64,000 nt of DNA, taken from the NCBI GenBank assembly GCA_017643385.1, contig JAEPNN010000003.1:363063-427062 (forward strand). Direction: 5' to 3'. This stretch comes from Dinoroseobacter sp. (lineage in GTDB: Bacteria > Pseudomonadota > Alphaproteobacteria > Rhodobacterales > Rhodobacteraceae). Below, piece by piece: positions 8,569 through 17,819 of the stretch. The notes beneath the pieces are model-generated. The model was given only the letters and a program-made list of their open reading frames with translations. It ran no database searches and was not told where the DNA came from. Position 1 is the first letter of the stretch. Every line of letters starts with the position of its first letter. The position numbers and the translations under genes are program-made.

Positions 8569-9459
8569 ATGCATTTACAGTGGCTCGATGACGTTTTGGC
8601 TTTACTGGAAGAAGGGAATTTGTCCCGCGCTGCCGCGCGCCGCAACATCACACAGCCAGCGTTTTCAAGGCGAATTCGAGGCTTTGAGGAATGGCTTGGC
8701 GTGGATGTCTTGGAAAGAGGCACCAACCGGGTCGAAATCAGCCGGGCCCTACTGTCAAACGAAGACGAAATCCGCGCCCTGCTCAACCGAATGCGCGAAC
8801 TTCGAACAAGAATTGGTCAATTTGATGAAACACGCGCCACGATAGAAATTACTGCCCAGCATGCTGCAACCTGTTCGACCTTTGCCGACATGGCCCTCAG
8901 AGCGAGGTCTCGTTACCCGGGACTGAGGTTCCGGGTCCGCGCAGGCAATCTAAGCGACTGCGTTTCGACTTTCTTGCGCGGCGATGCCCATATGCTTTTG
9001 TGCTATGAGACTGACAATATTGGCGCTTTGCGGTTTGGCCCAGAAATTCGGCGTGGTCTTTGGGAACACGACTATCTGGTCCCCGTTGTTGGCGGTGCTC
9101 TCCGTTACAAGGTAAGGGACACGGGAGATGTGCCTGCCGATACGCCCGCAATCGCTTATCCCAGCGACAGCTACTTTGGTCAGGTCCTTCTGAAAAACCA
9201 GCGGGCTTTTGGCACAAACGGTACTGAATTTGACCCGTTTTGCGTAACAGCGTTCACAAGTGGCGCACGCGAGATGGTTCTGAGCGGTTTAGGCATAGGA
9301 TGGCTTCCGTTTAGCATGATCCATCACGAAATTGAAAATGGTGCGCTCATCTCACTGGCAAATTACTATGGTCAGGAACGATTGATTGTTGCGATTTATG
9401 CCAACCAAGAAAACGAATTGGCAAACATGCTTTTGGATCTCTGGACAACGGCGAAGTGA
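8569..9459 (+). CDS. LysR-family transcriptional regulator
   Basis: 296 residues. The N-terminal winged helix-turn-helix is clear (LLEEGNLSRAAARRNITQPAF, about 10-30), followed by the linker helix and a periplasmic-binding-protein-like effector domain (about 90-290). The start is firm: GGAGG at 8560-8564 lies four bases upstream of ATG. It is divergent from the PLP-lyase/ABC-transporter operon with two inverted repeats in the 108-bp gap. It most likely controls that operon in response to the imported compound or its breakdown product. Confidence 0.92.
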   Translation: MHLQWLDDVLALLEEGNLSRAAARRNITQPAFSRRIRGFEEWLGVDVLERGTNRVEISRALLSNEDEIRALLNRMRELRTRIGQFDETRATIEITAQHAATCSTFADMALRARSRYPGLRFRVRAGNLSDCVSTFLRGDAHMLLCYETDNIGALRFGPEIRRGLWEHDYLVPVVGGALRYKVRDTGDVPADTPAIAYPSDSYFGQVLLKNQRAFGTNGTEFDPFCVTAFTSGAREMVLSGLGIGWLPFSMIHHEIENGALISLANYYGQERLIVAIYANQENELANMLLDLWTTAK

Positions 9460-9514
9460 GAAGAGCCAAATATTTTACAAGAGCATGCTTTCAATGGCGT
9501 TTGGATCAGGCAAC

Positions 9515-11086
9515 TTAAAGTGGGAGCGAGAGTTGTTGGGTTGAACTTTTGCTCTTTCGGCCCTTTCCTCGATTTGGGATACCGCTTTTGCGGCTTCCGT
9601 GTTTGTTTACAATGTCGGCAGCCTCAGAACGGAACCTATCACCACGACGCACAGCCCAAATCCGATCGCTAGCTTCGCGGGCTGCCGCGAGATGGTCAAC
9701 AATCCGCAATGGATACTGTTTACCCAGGACATGATCAGCGTTTGGTGCGGTCCAGGGTTCTTGCAAACACGCATCTGGAATATCTTTTAATTCCGGCACC
9801 CATCTTCGCGTGAAAGTTCCGTTTGGGTCCTGATCATAGCCTTGCTTCACTGGGTTATAGATCCGAACTGTATTTATACCGGTCGTGCCGGATTGCATTT
9901 GAACCTGGCTCCAATGGATACCCGGCTCATAGTCGGTGAAAAAACGTGCGAGTTGTTCACCGGGCGCACGCCAGTCTAGCCAGAGATGATAGCTCGCCGT
10001 AGCCATCACCATCGACCGCATTCGAAAGTTCAACCACCCGTTCGCGCGAAGATAACGCATACATGCATCCACGAATGGCAATCCAGTTTCGCCCTTGGTC
10101 CACGCTTCCAAGCGCTCTCTATCAGGTGCTGCGGGTCGAATACCGTCATAACCTCGGTGTAGATTTTCGAACTCCAGGCGAGGTTCGTCTTCAAGTTTTT
10201 GGAGAAAGTGGCAATGCCAGTGCAAGCGCCCGTTAAAAGACCTCATGGCAGGCCGCCAGCCAGTTCGATCTGAAGCGTCTTTAAGCGCCCTTTGCCGGGC
10301 CCAAGTCGCTTGGGATACCTCTCGAATTGAAAGCGTTCCCCAAGCCAAATGTGGTGATAATCGCGAGCATGCGGTTTCTCCCTCAACCGGGGAAGACATA
10401 GCCTTGCGGTATGTTTGCCCACGCTGATGCAGGAAACTGTCGAGAAGACCCAGCCCATAACTGCGTCCCCCATTTTGGCGCATTGGACAGAAATCATCCC
10501 GAATGTGTAGATCTTTGACGCTGGGGACTTTTCCAATGTCACAGTCTATCGGAGGGAGTGTAGGTGCGGGTGCAATCTTTTCCGTCATAAATTGATCCCA
10601 TCGCGCGGCCCAACCGGCGCGTGATTTGATACGACGCTGCACCCCATGGTTCTGCAACTCTGTCCAGCGCACGCCTTTCTCCCTGCACCACGCCGCAACT
10701 TTTTGATCTCGCCTGTAGGTCCAAGCGTTTCCCGTTTCTTCATGCGACCAAAGCGCAGCTACCCCAAATTGCTCCAAGACGACGTTGAACACTTCGACAG
10801 CATCGCCAACGCGGATAACCAGTGGTTGTCCACATCCCGCGAGATCACGTTGCAGCTCAGACAGGCTTTCAGCGGCAAAATCCCATTGGCGTCCGGACAT
10901 ATCCGGCTGCTGCCAAAGATCAGGTTCGACCACGTATATGGGTAACACTGGCCCACGCTCCGCGGCGAGCGCGAGAGCGCGGTTGTCGTGAACTCTCAAA
11001 TCTCGCTTGAACCATACAATCTGCAAAACTGGCGCGCCTTTCCTGTCCTCTGCCAAACTTAGAGCGGAAATTTGATCTTCAATCAC
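9515..11086 (-). CDS. Deoxyribodipyrimidine photolyase / cryptochrome family protein
   Basis: 523 residues. The N-terminal alpha/beta antenna domain begins with VWFKRDLRVHDNRAL. The C-terminal helical FAD domain carries GLPFVDACMRYLRANGWLNF, RMRSMVMATASYHLW, FTDYEPGIHWSQVQMQSGTT and IYNPVKQGYDQDPNG, in the order seen in class I-like photolyases. Such proteins repair cyclobutane pyrimidine dimers using blue or near-UV light, or act as light sensors. Sequence alone does not separate these. It converges with the lysR gene and diverges from the ABC operon. No other in-frame Met lies near the N-terminus, so the start at 11086 is taken, although the first 20 residues look unlike the family. Confidence 0.88.
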   Translation of the reverse strand: MIEDQISALSLAEDRKGAPVLQIVWFKRDLRVHDNRALALAAERGPVLPIYVVEPDLWQQPDMSGRQWDFAAESLSELQRDLAGCGQPLVIRVGDAVEVFNVVLEQFGVAALWSHEETGNAWTYRRDQKVAAWCREKGVRWTELQNHGVQRRIKSRAGWAARWDQFMTEKIAPAPTLPPIDCDIGKVPSVKDLHIRDDFCPMRQNGGRSYGLGLLDSFLHQRGQTYRKAMSSPVEGETACSRLSPHLAWGTLSIREVSQATWARQRALKDASDRTGWRPAMRSFNGRLHWHCHFLQKLEDEPRLEFENLHRGYDGIRPAAPDRERLEAWTKGETGLPFVDACMRYLRANGWLNFRMRSMVMATASYHLWLDWRAPGEQLARFFTDYEPGIHWSQVQMQSGTTGINTVRIYNPVKQGYDQDPNGTFTRRWVPELKDIPDACLQEPWTAPNADHVLGKQYPLRIVDHLAAAREASDRIWAVRRGDRFRSEAADIVNKHGSRKSGIPNRGKGRKSKSSTQQLSLPL

Positions 11087-11214
11087 ACAGACGCCCCGAG
11101 CTTAAGACAGACAATCCGTTTGAGGGAACGAAGCGCGCACTTACCTGAACTATTTTGATCGCATCCTTATGATATACACGTGGAAAATTGCTTATTTTCT
11201 GATGGTTATAAATT

Positions 11215-11234
11215 ACTAAAGATTTAGTTTGACA
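11215..11234 (+). promoter_or_regulatory. Palindrome abutting a -35-like TTGACA
   Basis: ACTAAA (11215-11220) and TTTAGT (11223-11228) form an inverted repeat around GA, directly followed by TTGACA (11229-11234). No good -10 is seen at 17 bp, so the promoter call is tentative. The position, about 80 bp before the binding-protein gene, suits an operator of the ABC operon. Confidence 0.35.
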
Positions 11235-11308
11235 AGTTAGTGTATGTTCGGATTTGAATTACATGTCTGGGGATGGAGGATCTCCGGGCGCATTCAGGGA
11301 GGATACAT

Positions 11309-13045
11309 ATGAGACGATATTTGCTTTCCGCTGTGGCGGTCAGCGCAGTTGTTGCAAGCTCCAGTTCCGCATGGGCGGACGAAGCGGCAGCACAGCGCTG
11401 GATTGACGCAGAGTTTCAGCCATCGACGCTGACAAAAGACGAACAGATGTCCGAAATGCAGTGGTTCATCGAAGCTTCTGCACCTTACGCGGGCATGGAA
11501 ATCAACGTGCTTTCAGAAGGCATCCCGACGCACGGATACGAGTCGGAAGTCCTGACCAAGGCATTTGAGGAAATTACTGGCATCAAGGTCAACCACCAGA
11601 TCCTTGGCGAAGGTGAAGTGGTTCAAGCCGTTCAGACCCAGATGCAGACCGGCCGGAACCTCTACGACGGGTACGTCAACGACTCCGACCTGATTGGTAC
11701 GCACTCACGTCTGCAGTTGGCCTATAACCTGACAGAACAGATGGCAGGCGACTGGTCGGCGACGACCTCTCCGACACTGGATCTCGAAGACTTCATGGGT
11801 ATCCAGTTCACAACTGGCCCAGACGGGAATCTCTACCAGCTTCCAGATCAGCAGTTTGCGAACCTTTACTGGTTCCGCAAAGACTGGTTCGACGATGAAG
11901 ACAACCAGGCGGCGTTCAAGGCCAAGTATGGCTACGATCTGGGCGTACCAGTTAACTGGTCGGCCTACGAAGACATCGCCGAGTTCTTCACCAATGACGT
12001 TCAGGAAATTGATGGTACCCGCATCTACGGCCATATGGACTATGGCAAGCGTGCACCTGACCTCGGTTGGCGTATGACCGACGCATGGCTTTCTATGGCT
12101 GGTGCTGGTGATGTTGGCGAACCGAACGGCATTCCGGTTGACGAATGGGGCATCCGCATGGAAGCCGGCACATGTAACCCGGTTGGTGCAAGTGTGTCCC
12201 GCGGCGGCGCAGCCAACGGACCTGCTGCTGTCTACGCGATCCGTAAATGGGACGAATGGCTGCGGAACTATGCGCCTCCTGGTGCAGCTTCTTATGACTT
12301 CTACCAGTCACTGCCAGCACTCAGCCAAGGCAACGTGGCCCAGCAGATCTTCTGGTACACCGCCTTTACCGCCGACATGGTGAAGCCTCAGTCTGAAGGC
12401 AACAACACCGTCGACGAAGAAGGTACACCGCTCTGGCGCATGGCACCTTCGCCACATGGTCCTTATTGGACTGAAGGTCAGAAGGTCGGCTATCAGGACG
12501 TGGGTTCGTGGACCTTCCTCAAGTCGACACCGTCTGAGCGTGCACAAGCTGCCTGGCTTTATGCCCAGTTCGTGACGTCGAAGACTGTTGACGTGAAGAA
12601 ATCCCATGTTGGTCTGACCTTCACCCGTGACAGCTCGGTAAACCACGAGAGCTTCACTGAGCGCGCACCACGGCTAGGTGGTCTCGTCGAGTTTTACCGC
12701 TCGCCAGATCGCGTCGCATGGTCACCAACAGGCATCAACGTTCCGGATTATCCGAAGCTGGCCCAAATTTGGTGGCAGCAGATCGGTGACGTGAACTCGG
12801 GTGCCTTCACACCTCAGGAAGCTATGGACCGTCTCGCAGAAGAGATGGACATCACCATGGCTCGGATGCAGGCCGCTGACGAAGGTGCCGGTGTCTACGG
12901 TGGATGTGGTCCGCGTCTCAACGAAGAGCGTGACGCCGAGTACTGGCTCAGCCAGCCAGGCTCGCCCAAAGCGAAACTCGACAACGAGGATCCGCAGGGT
13001 GAAACGGTGAACTACGACGAACTCGTGGCGCGCTGGAACCAGTAA
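11309..13045 (+). CDS. glpV: ABC transporter substrate-binding protein, GlpV-like
   Basis: 578 residues. The Sec signal peptide ends near AWADEAAA (about residue 24). It is an extracellular solute-binding protein of the large class used by the GlpSTPQU-type carriers of rhizobia and roseobacters, which import glycerol or glycerol-3-phosphate. Start at 11309 because GGGAGG lies at 11297-11302; the open frame extends upstream but lacks a signal-peptide start there. Unlike the rhizobial order, the binding protein comes first and no glpD follows. The system may be a paralogue with another polyol-type substrate. A stem-loop follows the stop codon. Confidence 0.85.
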   Translation: MRRYLLSAVAVSAVVASSSSAWADEAAAQRWIDAEFQPSTLTKDEQMSEMQWFIEASAPYAGMEINVLSEGIPTHGYESEVLTKAFEEITGIKVNHQILGEGEVVQAVQTQMQTGRNLYDGYVNDSDLIGTHSRLQLAYNLTEQMAGDWSATTSPTLDLEDFMGIQFTTGPDGNLYQLPDQQFANLYWFRKDWFDDEDNQAAFKAKYGYDLGVPVNWSAYEDIAEFFTNDVQEIDGTRIYGHMDYGKRAPDLGWRMTDAWLSMAGAGDVGEPNGIPVDEWGIRMEAGTCNPVGASVSRGGAANGPAAVYAIRKWDEWLRNYAPPGAASYDFYQSLPALSQGNVAQQIFWYTAFTADMVKPQSEGNNTVDEEGTPLWRMAPSPHGPYWTEGQKVGYQDVGSWTFLKSTPSERAQAAWLYAQFVTSKTVDVKKSHVGLTFTRDSSVNHESFTERAPRLGGLVEFYRSPDRVAWSPTGINVPDYPKLAQIWWQQIGDVNSGAFTPQEAMDRLAEEMDITMARMQAADEGAGVYGGCGPRLNEERDAEYWLSQPGSPKAKLDNEDPQGETVNYDELVARWNQ

Positions 13046-13061
13046 GCGCAAACAAAATGGG

Positions 13062-13085
13062 CGGTCGCCGTTAGTGCGGCGATCG
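13062..13085. other. Intercistronic stem-loop after binding-protein gene
   Basis: CGGTCGCCG (13062-13070) pairs with CGGCGATCG (13077-13085) over nine positions with one G-U and a 6-nt loop. There is no T-run, so it is more likely an mRNA-stabilising or attenuating element between the binding-protein gene and the ATPase genes than a full terminator. Confidence 0.55.
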
Positions 13086-13141
13086 TCTTCACGTGCAGAC
13101 CGGCTCCGGGCCATTTCCCGGTAGGTTGGGGACATCTCCGA

Positions 13142-14203
13142 ATGATCGAACTTCAGGACGTGACAAAGCGCGTTGGCACTGTCACCCACATCAAGCCAAC
13201 TAATCTGAAACTGGAAGCAGGGCACTTCAACGTGCTGCTTGGCGCCACAGGGGCAGGAAAGACTTCGCTCATCAAATTGATGGCCGGTCTCGATCCGATG
13301 GCAAGCGGACGCATCCTGATGGACGGAAAAGATGTCACAAGGCTGAACACTCAAAAGCGCCGGATCAGTCTCGTTCATCAATTTTTCGTAAATTACCCAC
13401 ACATGAGCGTTTTCGAGAACATCGCCTCTCCCTTGCGTGTTGCCCGCTTACCAGAAAGCGAAATTCAAGGCCGCGTCGAAGAGGCGGCGGACCTTTTGCA
13501 ACTGCGTCCAATGCTGAACCGGAAGCCAAACGAATTATCAGGCGGCCAGCAGCAAAGGACTGCATTGGCGCGCGCTATCGCTAAGGAGAGCCAGGCCGTT
13601 TTCCTAGATGAACCCCTTGCTAACCTTGATTATAAACTGCGCGAAGAACTACGAGAGCAACTCCCAGAGCTGTTTGCGGGTCGAGGTGCTGTTGTGGTTT
13701 ACGCAACATCCGAGCCAGAAGAAGCCCTCATGCTAGGAGGCTACACCGGTCTTATGGACGACGGTGTTGTTACGCAATTTGGTAAGACCTCCGAAATTTA
13801 CCGGCATCCTTCAAACCTGACCGCAGCGCGTGTTTTTTCCGACCCTCCAATCAATGCAGCCGAAGTTACGAAGGCTGGCACAGAGGCAAAGTTGCAGACT
13901 GGAGTGCGCTGGACGCTGGACGGTAAGGCCGCTGCACTTCCAGACGGGTCTTACACCGTTGCCGTGCGTCCCCACCGCGTTCTTCCCAAAAGGTCGAACA
14001 AACATGAAGTCGAATTGCGTGGGCAAGTGCTGGTAACCGAACTCTCGGGCTCAGATTCGAGCGCGCATTTTCGGCTTGGCGATGTCGACTGGGTTTCGCT
14101 CTCGTCGGGGGTACACCCCTACAAGGTTGGCGAAGACCACGCGTTCTTCATGGATCCGACCCATTGCCGATATTTCGGCACTGACGGCACAAGGGTCGCA
14201 TAA
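13142..14203 (+). CDS. glpS: ABC ATPase, GlpS-like, lacking the H-loop histidine
   Basis: 353 residues. Walker A GATGAGKT (34-41), signature LSGGQ (132-136) and Walker B FLDEP (D156, E157) are intact. At the H-loop, where family members read THDQ, this protein has TSEP (S190), so the switch histidine is missing. The C-terminal third is the MalK-like regulatory (TOBE) domain. It pairs with the next gene product, whose signature motif is degenerate instead, giving one consensus and one degenerate ATP site. ATG at 13142; the next gene starts one base after the stop. Confidence 0.88.
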   Translation: MIELQDVTKRVGTVTHIKPTNLKLEAGHFNVLLGATGAGKTSLIKLMAGLDPMASGRILMDGKDVTRLNTQKRRISLVHQFFVNYPHMSVFENIASPLRVARLPESEIQGRVEEAADLLQLRPMLNRKPNELSGGQQQRTALARAIAKESQAVFLDEPLANLDYKLREELREQLPELFAGRGAVVVYATSEPEEALMLGGYTGLMDDGVVTQFGKTSEIYRHPSNLTAARVFSDPPINAAEVTKAGTEAKLQTGVRWTLDGKAAALPDGSYTVAVRPHRVLPKRSNKHEVELRGQVLVTELSGSDSSAHFRLGDVDWVSLSSGVHPYKVGEDHAFFMDPTHCRYFGTDGTRVA

Positions 14204-15277
14204 ATGGCTGAAATCAAGCTTTCTCACCTCCGCCACAGCTACCTGCCCAATCCATCGGGACCTGATGATTACGCGCTCAAGGAGATCGACCTAACCTGGC
14301 GAGATGGCGGAGCATATGCACTTCTTGGCCCGTCTGGCTGCGGAAAATCTACACTTCTAAACATTATCTCTGGGCTTCTAGCGCCATCAGAGGGCAAAGT
14401 CTTTTTCGGAGAACAGGACGTCACGACCCTTGCCCCGAACGAAAGGAACATCGCGCAGGTGTTCCAGTTCCCGGTAATTTACGACACGATGACCGTTCGT
14501 CAGAACCTTACCTTTCCACTCAAAAACCGCGGGGTAGACGAAGCAACGATCGCAAGACGCGTCTCTGAGATTGCCGAGATGCTTGAAGTGACGGAGATGC
14601 TCGACACGCGCGCCGCAGGTTTGAGCCCAGACAACAAGCAGAAAATCTCGATGGGTCGTGGACTGGTCCGAGACGACGTGAACGTCGTTATGTTTGATGA
14701 GCCGCTTACGGTGATCGACCCCCATCTAAAGTGGAAACTCCGTTCAAAACTCAAAGAGCTGCATCAACGCGTCCAGGCCACGATGATCTATGTGACGCAT
14801 GACCAAACAGAAGCGCTAACTTTCGCTGACGAAGTCGTCGTGATGCAAGATGGAGTAGTTGTTCAAATCGGCACTCCGGTAGAATTGTTCGAACGTCCAC
14901 AGCACACTTTTGTTGGGCACTTTATTGGGTCACCCGGCATGAACGTGCTGCCTTGCGACCTAAAAGGGGACCGCGCGATATTCGAGGGCTACGATATTAC
15001 CCTAGAAGGCCCGCTGACCGCGCGCGACGGCGCGCCGCAGATTGGTATTCGTCCAGAATACATCTCTGTCACGAGTACGGGCCTTCCCGCAACGGTCACC
15101 AAGGTCGCGGATGTCGGGCGCCACTTTGTCATCGATGCCATTGTCGGGAACACCAAGCTCAAAGCTGTCAGCGAGCATACAGCGCCAGATGCAGGAAGCT
15201 CGGTACACCTGACATTCAAGCCCGATCAAACCCGCGTTTATCGTGACGGTTGGATCGCAACGGAGGCACGCAAATGA
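14204..15277 (+). CDS. glpT: ABC ATPase, GlpT-like, degenerate signature motif
   Basis: 357 residues. Walker A LGPSGCGKST (41-50), Walker B MFDEP (D165, E166) and H-loop VTHDQTEA (H199) are intact, but the LSGGQ signature is replaced by LSPDNKQ (140-146). It is the partner subunit of the preceding ATPase and complements its missing H-loop. The C-terminal part is a TOBE-type domain. Its stop overlaps the first permease start (ATGA at 15274-15277), which indicates translational coupling. Confidence 0.88.
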   Translation: MAEIKLSHLRHSYLPNPSGPDDYALKEIDLTWRDGGAYALLGPSGCGKSTLLNIISGLLAPSEGKVFFGEQDVTTLAPNERNIAQVFQFPVIYDTMTVRQNLTFPLKNRGVDEATIARRVSEIAEMLEVTEMLDTRAAGLSPDNKQKISMGRGLVRDDVNVVMFDEPLTVIDPHLKWKLRSKLKELHQRVQATMIYVTHDQTEALTFADEVVVMQDGVVVQIGTPVELFERPQHTFVGHFIGSPGMNVLPCDLKGDRAIFEGYDITLEGPLTARDGAPQIGIRPEYISVTSTGLPATVTKVADVGRHFVIDAIVGNTKLKAVSEHTAPDAGSSVHLTFKPDQTRVYRDGWIATEARK

Positions 15278-16134
15278 GAACCGAAAACCAAAAAGCGTGG
15301 TTCTTCGTTCTGCCCGTGCTGTTTCTCGTCGCGTTCAACGCGTTGTTGCCGATGATGACCGTTGTAAATTACTCAGTGCAGGAAACATTCGGAAACAACC
15401 AGTTCTTCTGGGAGGGGCTCGACTGGTTCGAGCAAATTCTACGATCTGAACGCTTCCAAGCGGCCCTTGGGCGCCAATTCCTGTTCACAGGGATCATTCT
15501 GGCTATCGAAGTGCCGCTAGGCATTATTATCGCGCTTTCGATGCCGCGAAAGGGCTTCTGGGTTCCAGTCTGTCTTGTGCTGATGGCACTTCCAATGCTG
15601 ATCCCGTGGAATGTCGTAGGGGCGATGTGGAACATCTTCGCACTGCCCAAGATCGGGATGCTTGGGTATTTCATGAATGACGTTCTTGGTATCCACTACG
15701 ATATGACGCAGGATCCGCTCGCGGCGTGGATTACCATCATCGTCATGGATGTTTGGCACTGGACGTCGCTTGTTGTGCTTTTGTGCTATGCAGGTCTCGT
15801 GTCCATCCCGGACGCCTATTACCAGGCCGCGAAGATCGACGCTGCTTCGCCTTGGTCTGTATTCCGCTACATCCAGCTTCCCAAGATAAAGACGGTTTTG
15901 ACCATCGCAATTCTTCTCAGGTTTATGGATAGCTTTAATATCTACACCGAACCGTTCGTGTTGACGGGAGGCGGACCGGGGAATTCGACGACGCTTTTGT
16001 CAATCGATCTGGTGAAGATCGCTTTGGGGCAGTTCGACCTGGGGCCAGCAGCTGCAATGAGCTTAATCTACTTTGCGATCACTCTCGCGGTGAGCTGGGT
16101 TTTCTACGTAGTAATGACAAAGGACGACCAGTGA
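15274..16134 (+). CDS. glpP: ABC permease, GlpP-like (MalF-type)
   Basis: 286 residues with six predicted membrane helices. The EAA loop that contacts the ATPases is visible as DAYYQAAKIDAASPWSVFRY. The ATG at 15274 has GGAGG at 15262-15266 and overlaps the previous stop. An upstream TTG in the same frame has no ribosome-binding site. It forms the heterodimeric channel with the next gene product. Confidence 0.9.
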   Translation: MRTENQKAWFFVLPVLFLVAFNALLPMMTVVNYSVQETFGNNQFFWEGLDWFEQILRSERFQAALGRQFLFTGIILAIEVPLGIIIALSMPRKGFWVPVCLVLMALPMLIPWNVVGAMWNIFALPKIGMLGYFMNDVLGIHYDMTQDPLAAWITIIVMDVWHWTSLVVLLCYAGLVSIPDAYYQAAKIDAASPWSVFRYIQLPKIKTVLTIAILLRFMDSFNIYTEPFVLTGGGPGNSTTLLSIDLVKIALGQFDLGPAAAMSLIYFAITLAVSWVFYVVMTKDDQ

Positions 16135-16931
16135 TGCAAAAACGTGCGCTCATCCCCATCGTCTACATCTTGTTCTTGATGACACCTATCTACTGGCTCG
16201 TGTCGATGAGCTTTAAAACGACGAACGAGATACTCGCTGGTTTTTCGCTCTTTCCGCAGACGTTCACGCTCGACAGCTACATCGCAATATTTACCGATCC
16301 GACCTGGTACTGGGGCTATATCAATTCGATTATCTACGTCTCGCTGAATACCCTGTTGTCGGTTGCCGTCGCACTACCAGCTGCATATGCGTTCTCACGG
16401 TATCGCTTCCTCGGAGATAAACAGTTATTTTTCTGGCTTCTGACGAACCGTATGGCGCCAGCTGCCGTGTTCGCCCTGCCCTTCTTTCAGCTCTATTCAT
16501 CTGTCGGGATTTTCGATACGCACCTCGCGGTCGCTTTGGCGCATTGCCTGTTTAATATCCCGCTTGCGGTCTGGATTCTTGAGGGTTTCATGCGCTCGAT
16601 TCCCAAAGAACTAGACGAAACAGCTTATGTAGATGGGTATTCGTTCCCACGGTTTTTCATCAAAGTCTTCCTGCCGAACATAAAAGCGGGCGTTGGCGTC
16701 GCCGCGTTCTTTTGTTTCATGTTCTCGTGGGTCGAGATGCTTTTGGCGAAAACGCTGACCGCCGTTGAGGCTAAACCTATTGCCGCGGTAATGACACGAA
16801 CAGCTTCATCGGCAGGTTATGAACTGGGCCTCCTGGCAGCGGCAGGAACCCTGACAATCATCCCAGGCGCCATCGTTATCTGGTTTGTTCGCAATTACAT
16901 TGCACGCGGCTTTGCAATGGGGAGGGTCTGA
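16134..16931 (+). CDS. glpQ: ABC permease, GlpQ-like (MalG-type)
   Basis: 265 residues with six predicted membrane helices. The EAA loop is DETAYVDGYSFPRFFIKVFLP. The start codon shares its A with the previous stop (TGATG), and a GTG three bases earlier is the alternative. Second half of the sugar/polyol-type membrane channel. Confidence 0.9.
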   Translation: MQKRALIPIVYILFLMTPIYWLVSMSFKTTNEILAGFSLFPQTFTLDSYIAIFTDPTWYWGYINSIIYVSLNTLLSVAVALPAAYAFSRYRFLGDKQLFFWLLTNRMAPAAVFALPFFQLYSSVGIFDTHLAVALAHCLFNIPLAVWILEGFMRSIPKELDETAYVDGYSFPRFFIKVFLPNIKAGVGVAAFFCFMFSWVEMLLAKTLTAVEAKPIAAVMTRTASSAGYELGLLAAAGTLTIIPGAIVIWFVRNYIARGFAMGRV

Positions 16932-16934
16932 TCC

Positions 16935-17339
16935 ATGCGAGGACTGGTTGCATTTCTCACTCTGCTGCCCGGTCAGGTTCTTGCCCAGTCCGCAGGCTGG
17001 GGCAATGTTGGCAAACAAACGGAAGAAAAGGGTTTTTCCTGGACAGACCCCTTGTGGCCAGATTTCTGGATGGCGTGGACACCAGCGACCTTCGCGGTGT
17101 TTGTCGGAATATTCTCGGCCATTGCTTTCATCGGGCTTCTTGAGGGTTTCAAGTACAAGGATGGAATTGAACGCAAGGGTGTCCTTGGCCTGACGACGAC
17201 GCTCGGGGACCGTCTGTTCATCACGCTGCTTGGTTCAGCATACATATTTCTCGCATGGCTCGGCATAGTCGGACAACCAATCTGGATCCCACTCTTCATC
17301 GCAATGGGATGGGGTGTATTCGTTTTTTGGAAGGTTTAG
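16935..17339 (+). CDS. glpU: DUF2160 small membrane protein, GlpU-like
   Basis: 134 residues with an N-terminal hydrophobic or signal segment and about three further membrane segments (TFAVFVGIFSAIAFIGLLEG, LFITLLGSAYIFLAWLGIV, IPLFIAMGWGVFVFW). DUF2160 proteins accompany GlpSTPQ-type carriers, and this context is what identifies the operon. The biochemical role is unknown. GGGAGGG precedes the start. Last gene of the transporter operon. Confidence 0.85.
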   Translation: MRGLVAFLTLLPGQVLAQSAGWGNVGKQTEEKGFSWTDPLWPDFWMAWTPATFAVFVGIFSAIAFIGLLEGFKYKDGIERKGVLGLTTTLGDRLFITLLGSAYIFLAWLGIVGQPIWIPLFIAMGWGVFVFWKV

Positions 17340-17381
17340 CTTGCTCCGATCAGGCATTCCGGGCTTCATGGGAGAAGGTCA

Positions 17382-17819
17382 GTGAAAGATATTCAGGAAA
17401 CCGAAGGTCCGATGAGGAAGAAAAAGAGCCGCCATCTGCTCACCGAAGTTGAGCTTGAGTTCATGAACGAGCTCTGGGCGCTTGAAGAGGGAACCGTGCG
17501 AGAGGTTCTGGCAAGGCTCCCAAAGGAGAGGAACCTCGCGTACACGTCGGGCGCTACGATCCTGAGAATTCTCGAAGAAAAGAGCTTCGTAGAAAGCCAG
17601 AGAGAAGGCAAATCGCTGATCTACACGCCGCTTCTGGCCAAGGATCGATATCAAACACGGTCTTTGCAGAACCTGTCGCGGACGCTCTTCGACGACACGC
17701 CCGCTTCGCTCGTGGCGCGATTGGTTGACGACGACGGTCTGACGGAAGCGGATCTAGAGGAGATTCGAGCGCTGGTGGAGAGGAGGCTCCATGATGACAG
17801 CAATGAAACCGGTTCTTGA
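17382..17819 (+). CDS. BlaI/MecI/CopY-family repressor
   Basis: 145 residues. The winged-helix domain is clear: LTEVELEFMNELWALEEGTV, TSGATILRILEEKSFV, SQREGKSLIYTPLLAKDRY. The acidic C-terminal helices serve dimerisation and, in BlaI, hold the cleavage site. Start is GTG at 17382 with GGAG at 17371-17374; an ATG at 17412 is possible. The following M56 peptidase gene overlaps it by 29 bp, so the two are a BlaI-BlaR1-type pair. No TACA-N2-TGTA operator is seen nearby. Confidence 0.88.
   Translation: MKDIQETEGPMRKKKSRHLLTEVELEFMNELWALEEGTVREVLARLPKERNLAYTSGATILRILEEKSFVESQREGKSLIYTPLLAKDRYQTRSLQNLSRTLFDDTPASLVARLVDDDGLTEADLEEIRALVERRLHDDSNETGS

Noticed and set aside
12722..13402. 226-codon open frame on the minus strand
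   Set aside because: Antisense shadow spanning the end of glpV, the stem-loop and the start of glpS; no motif.
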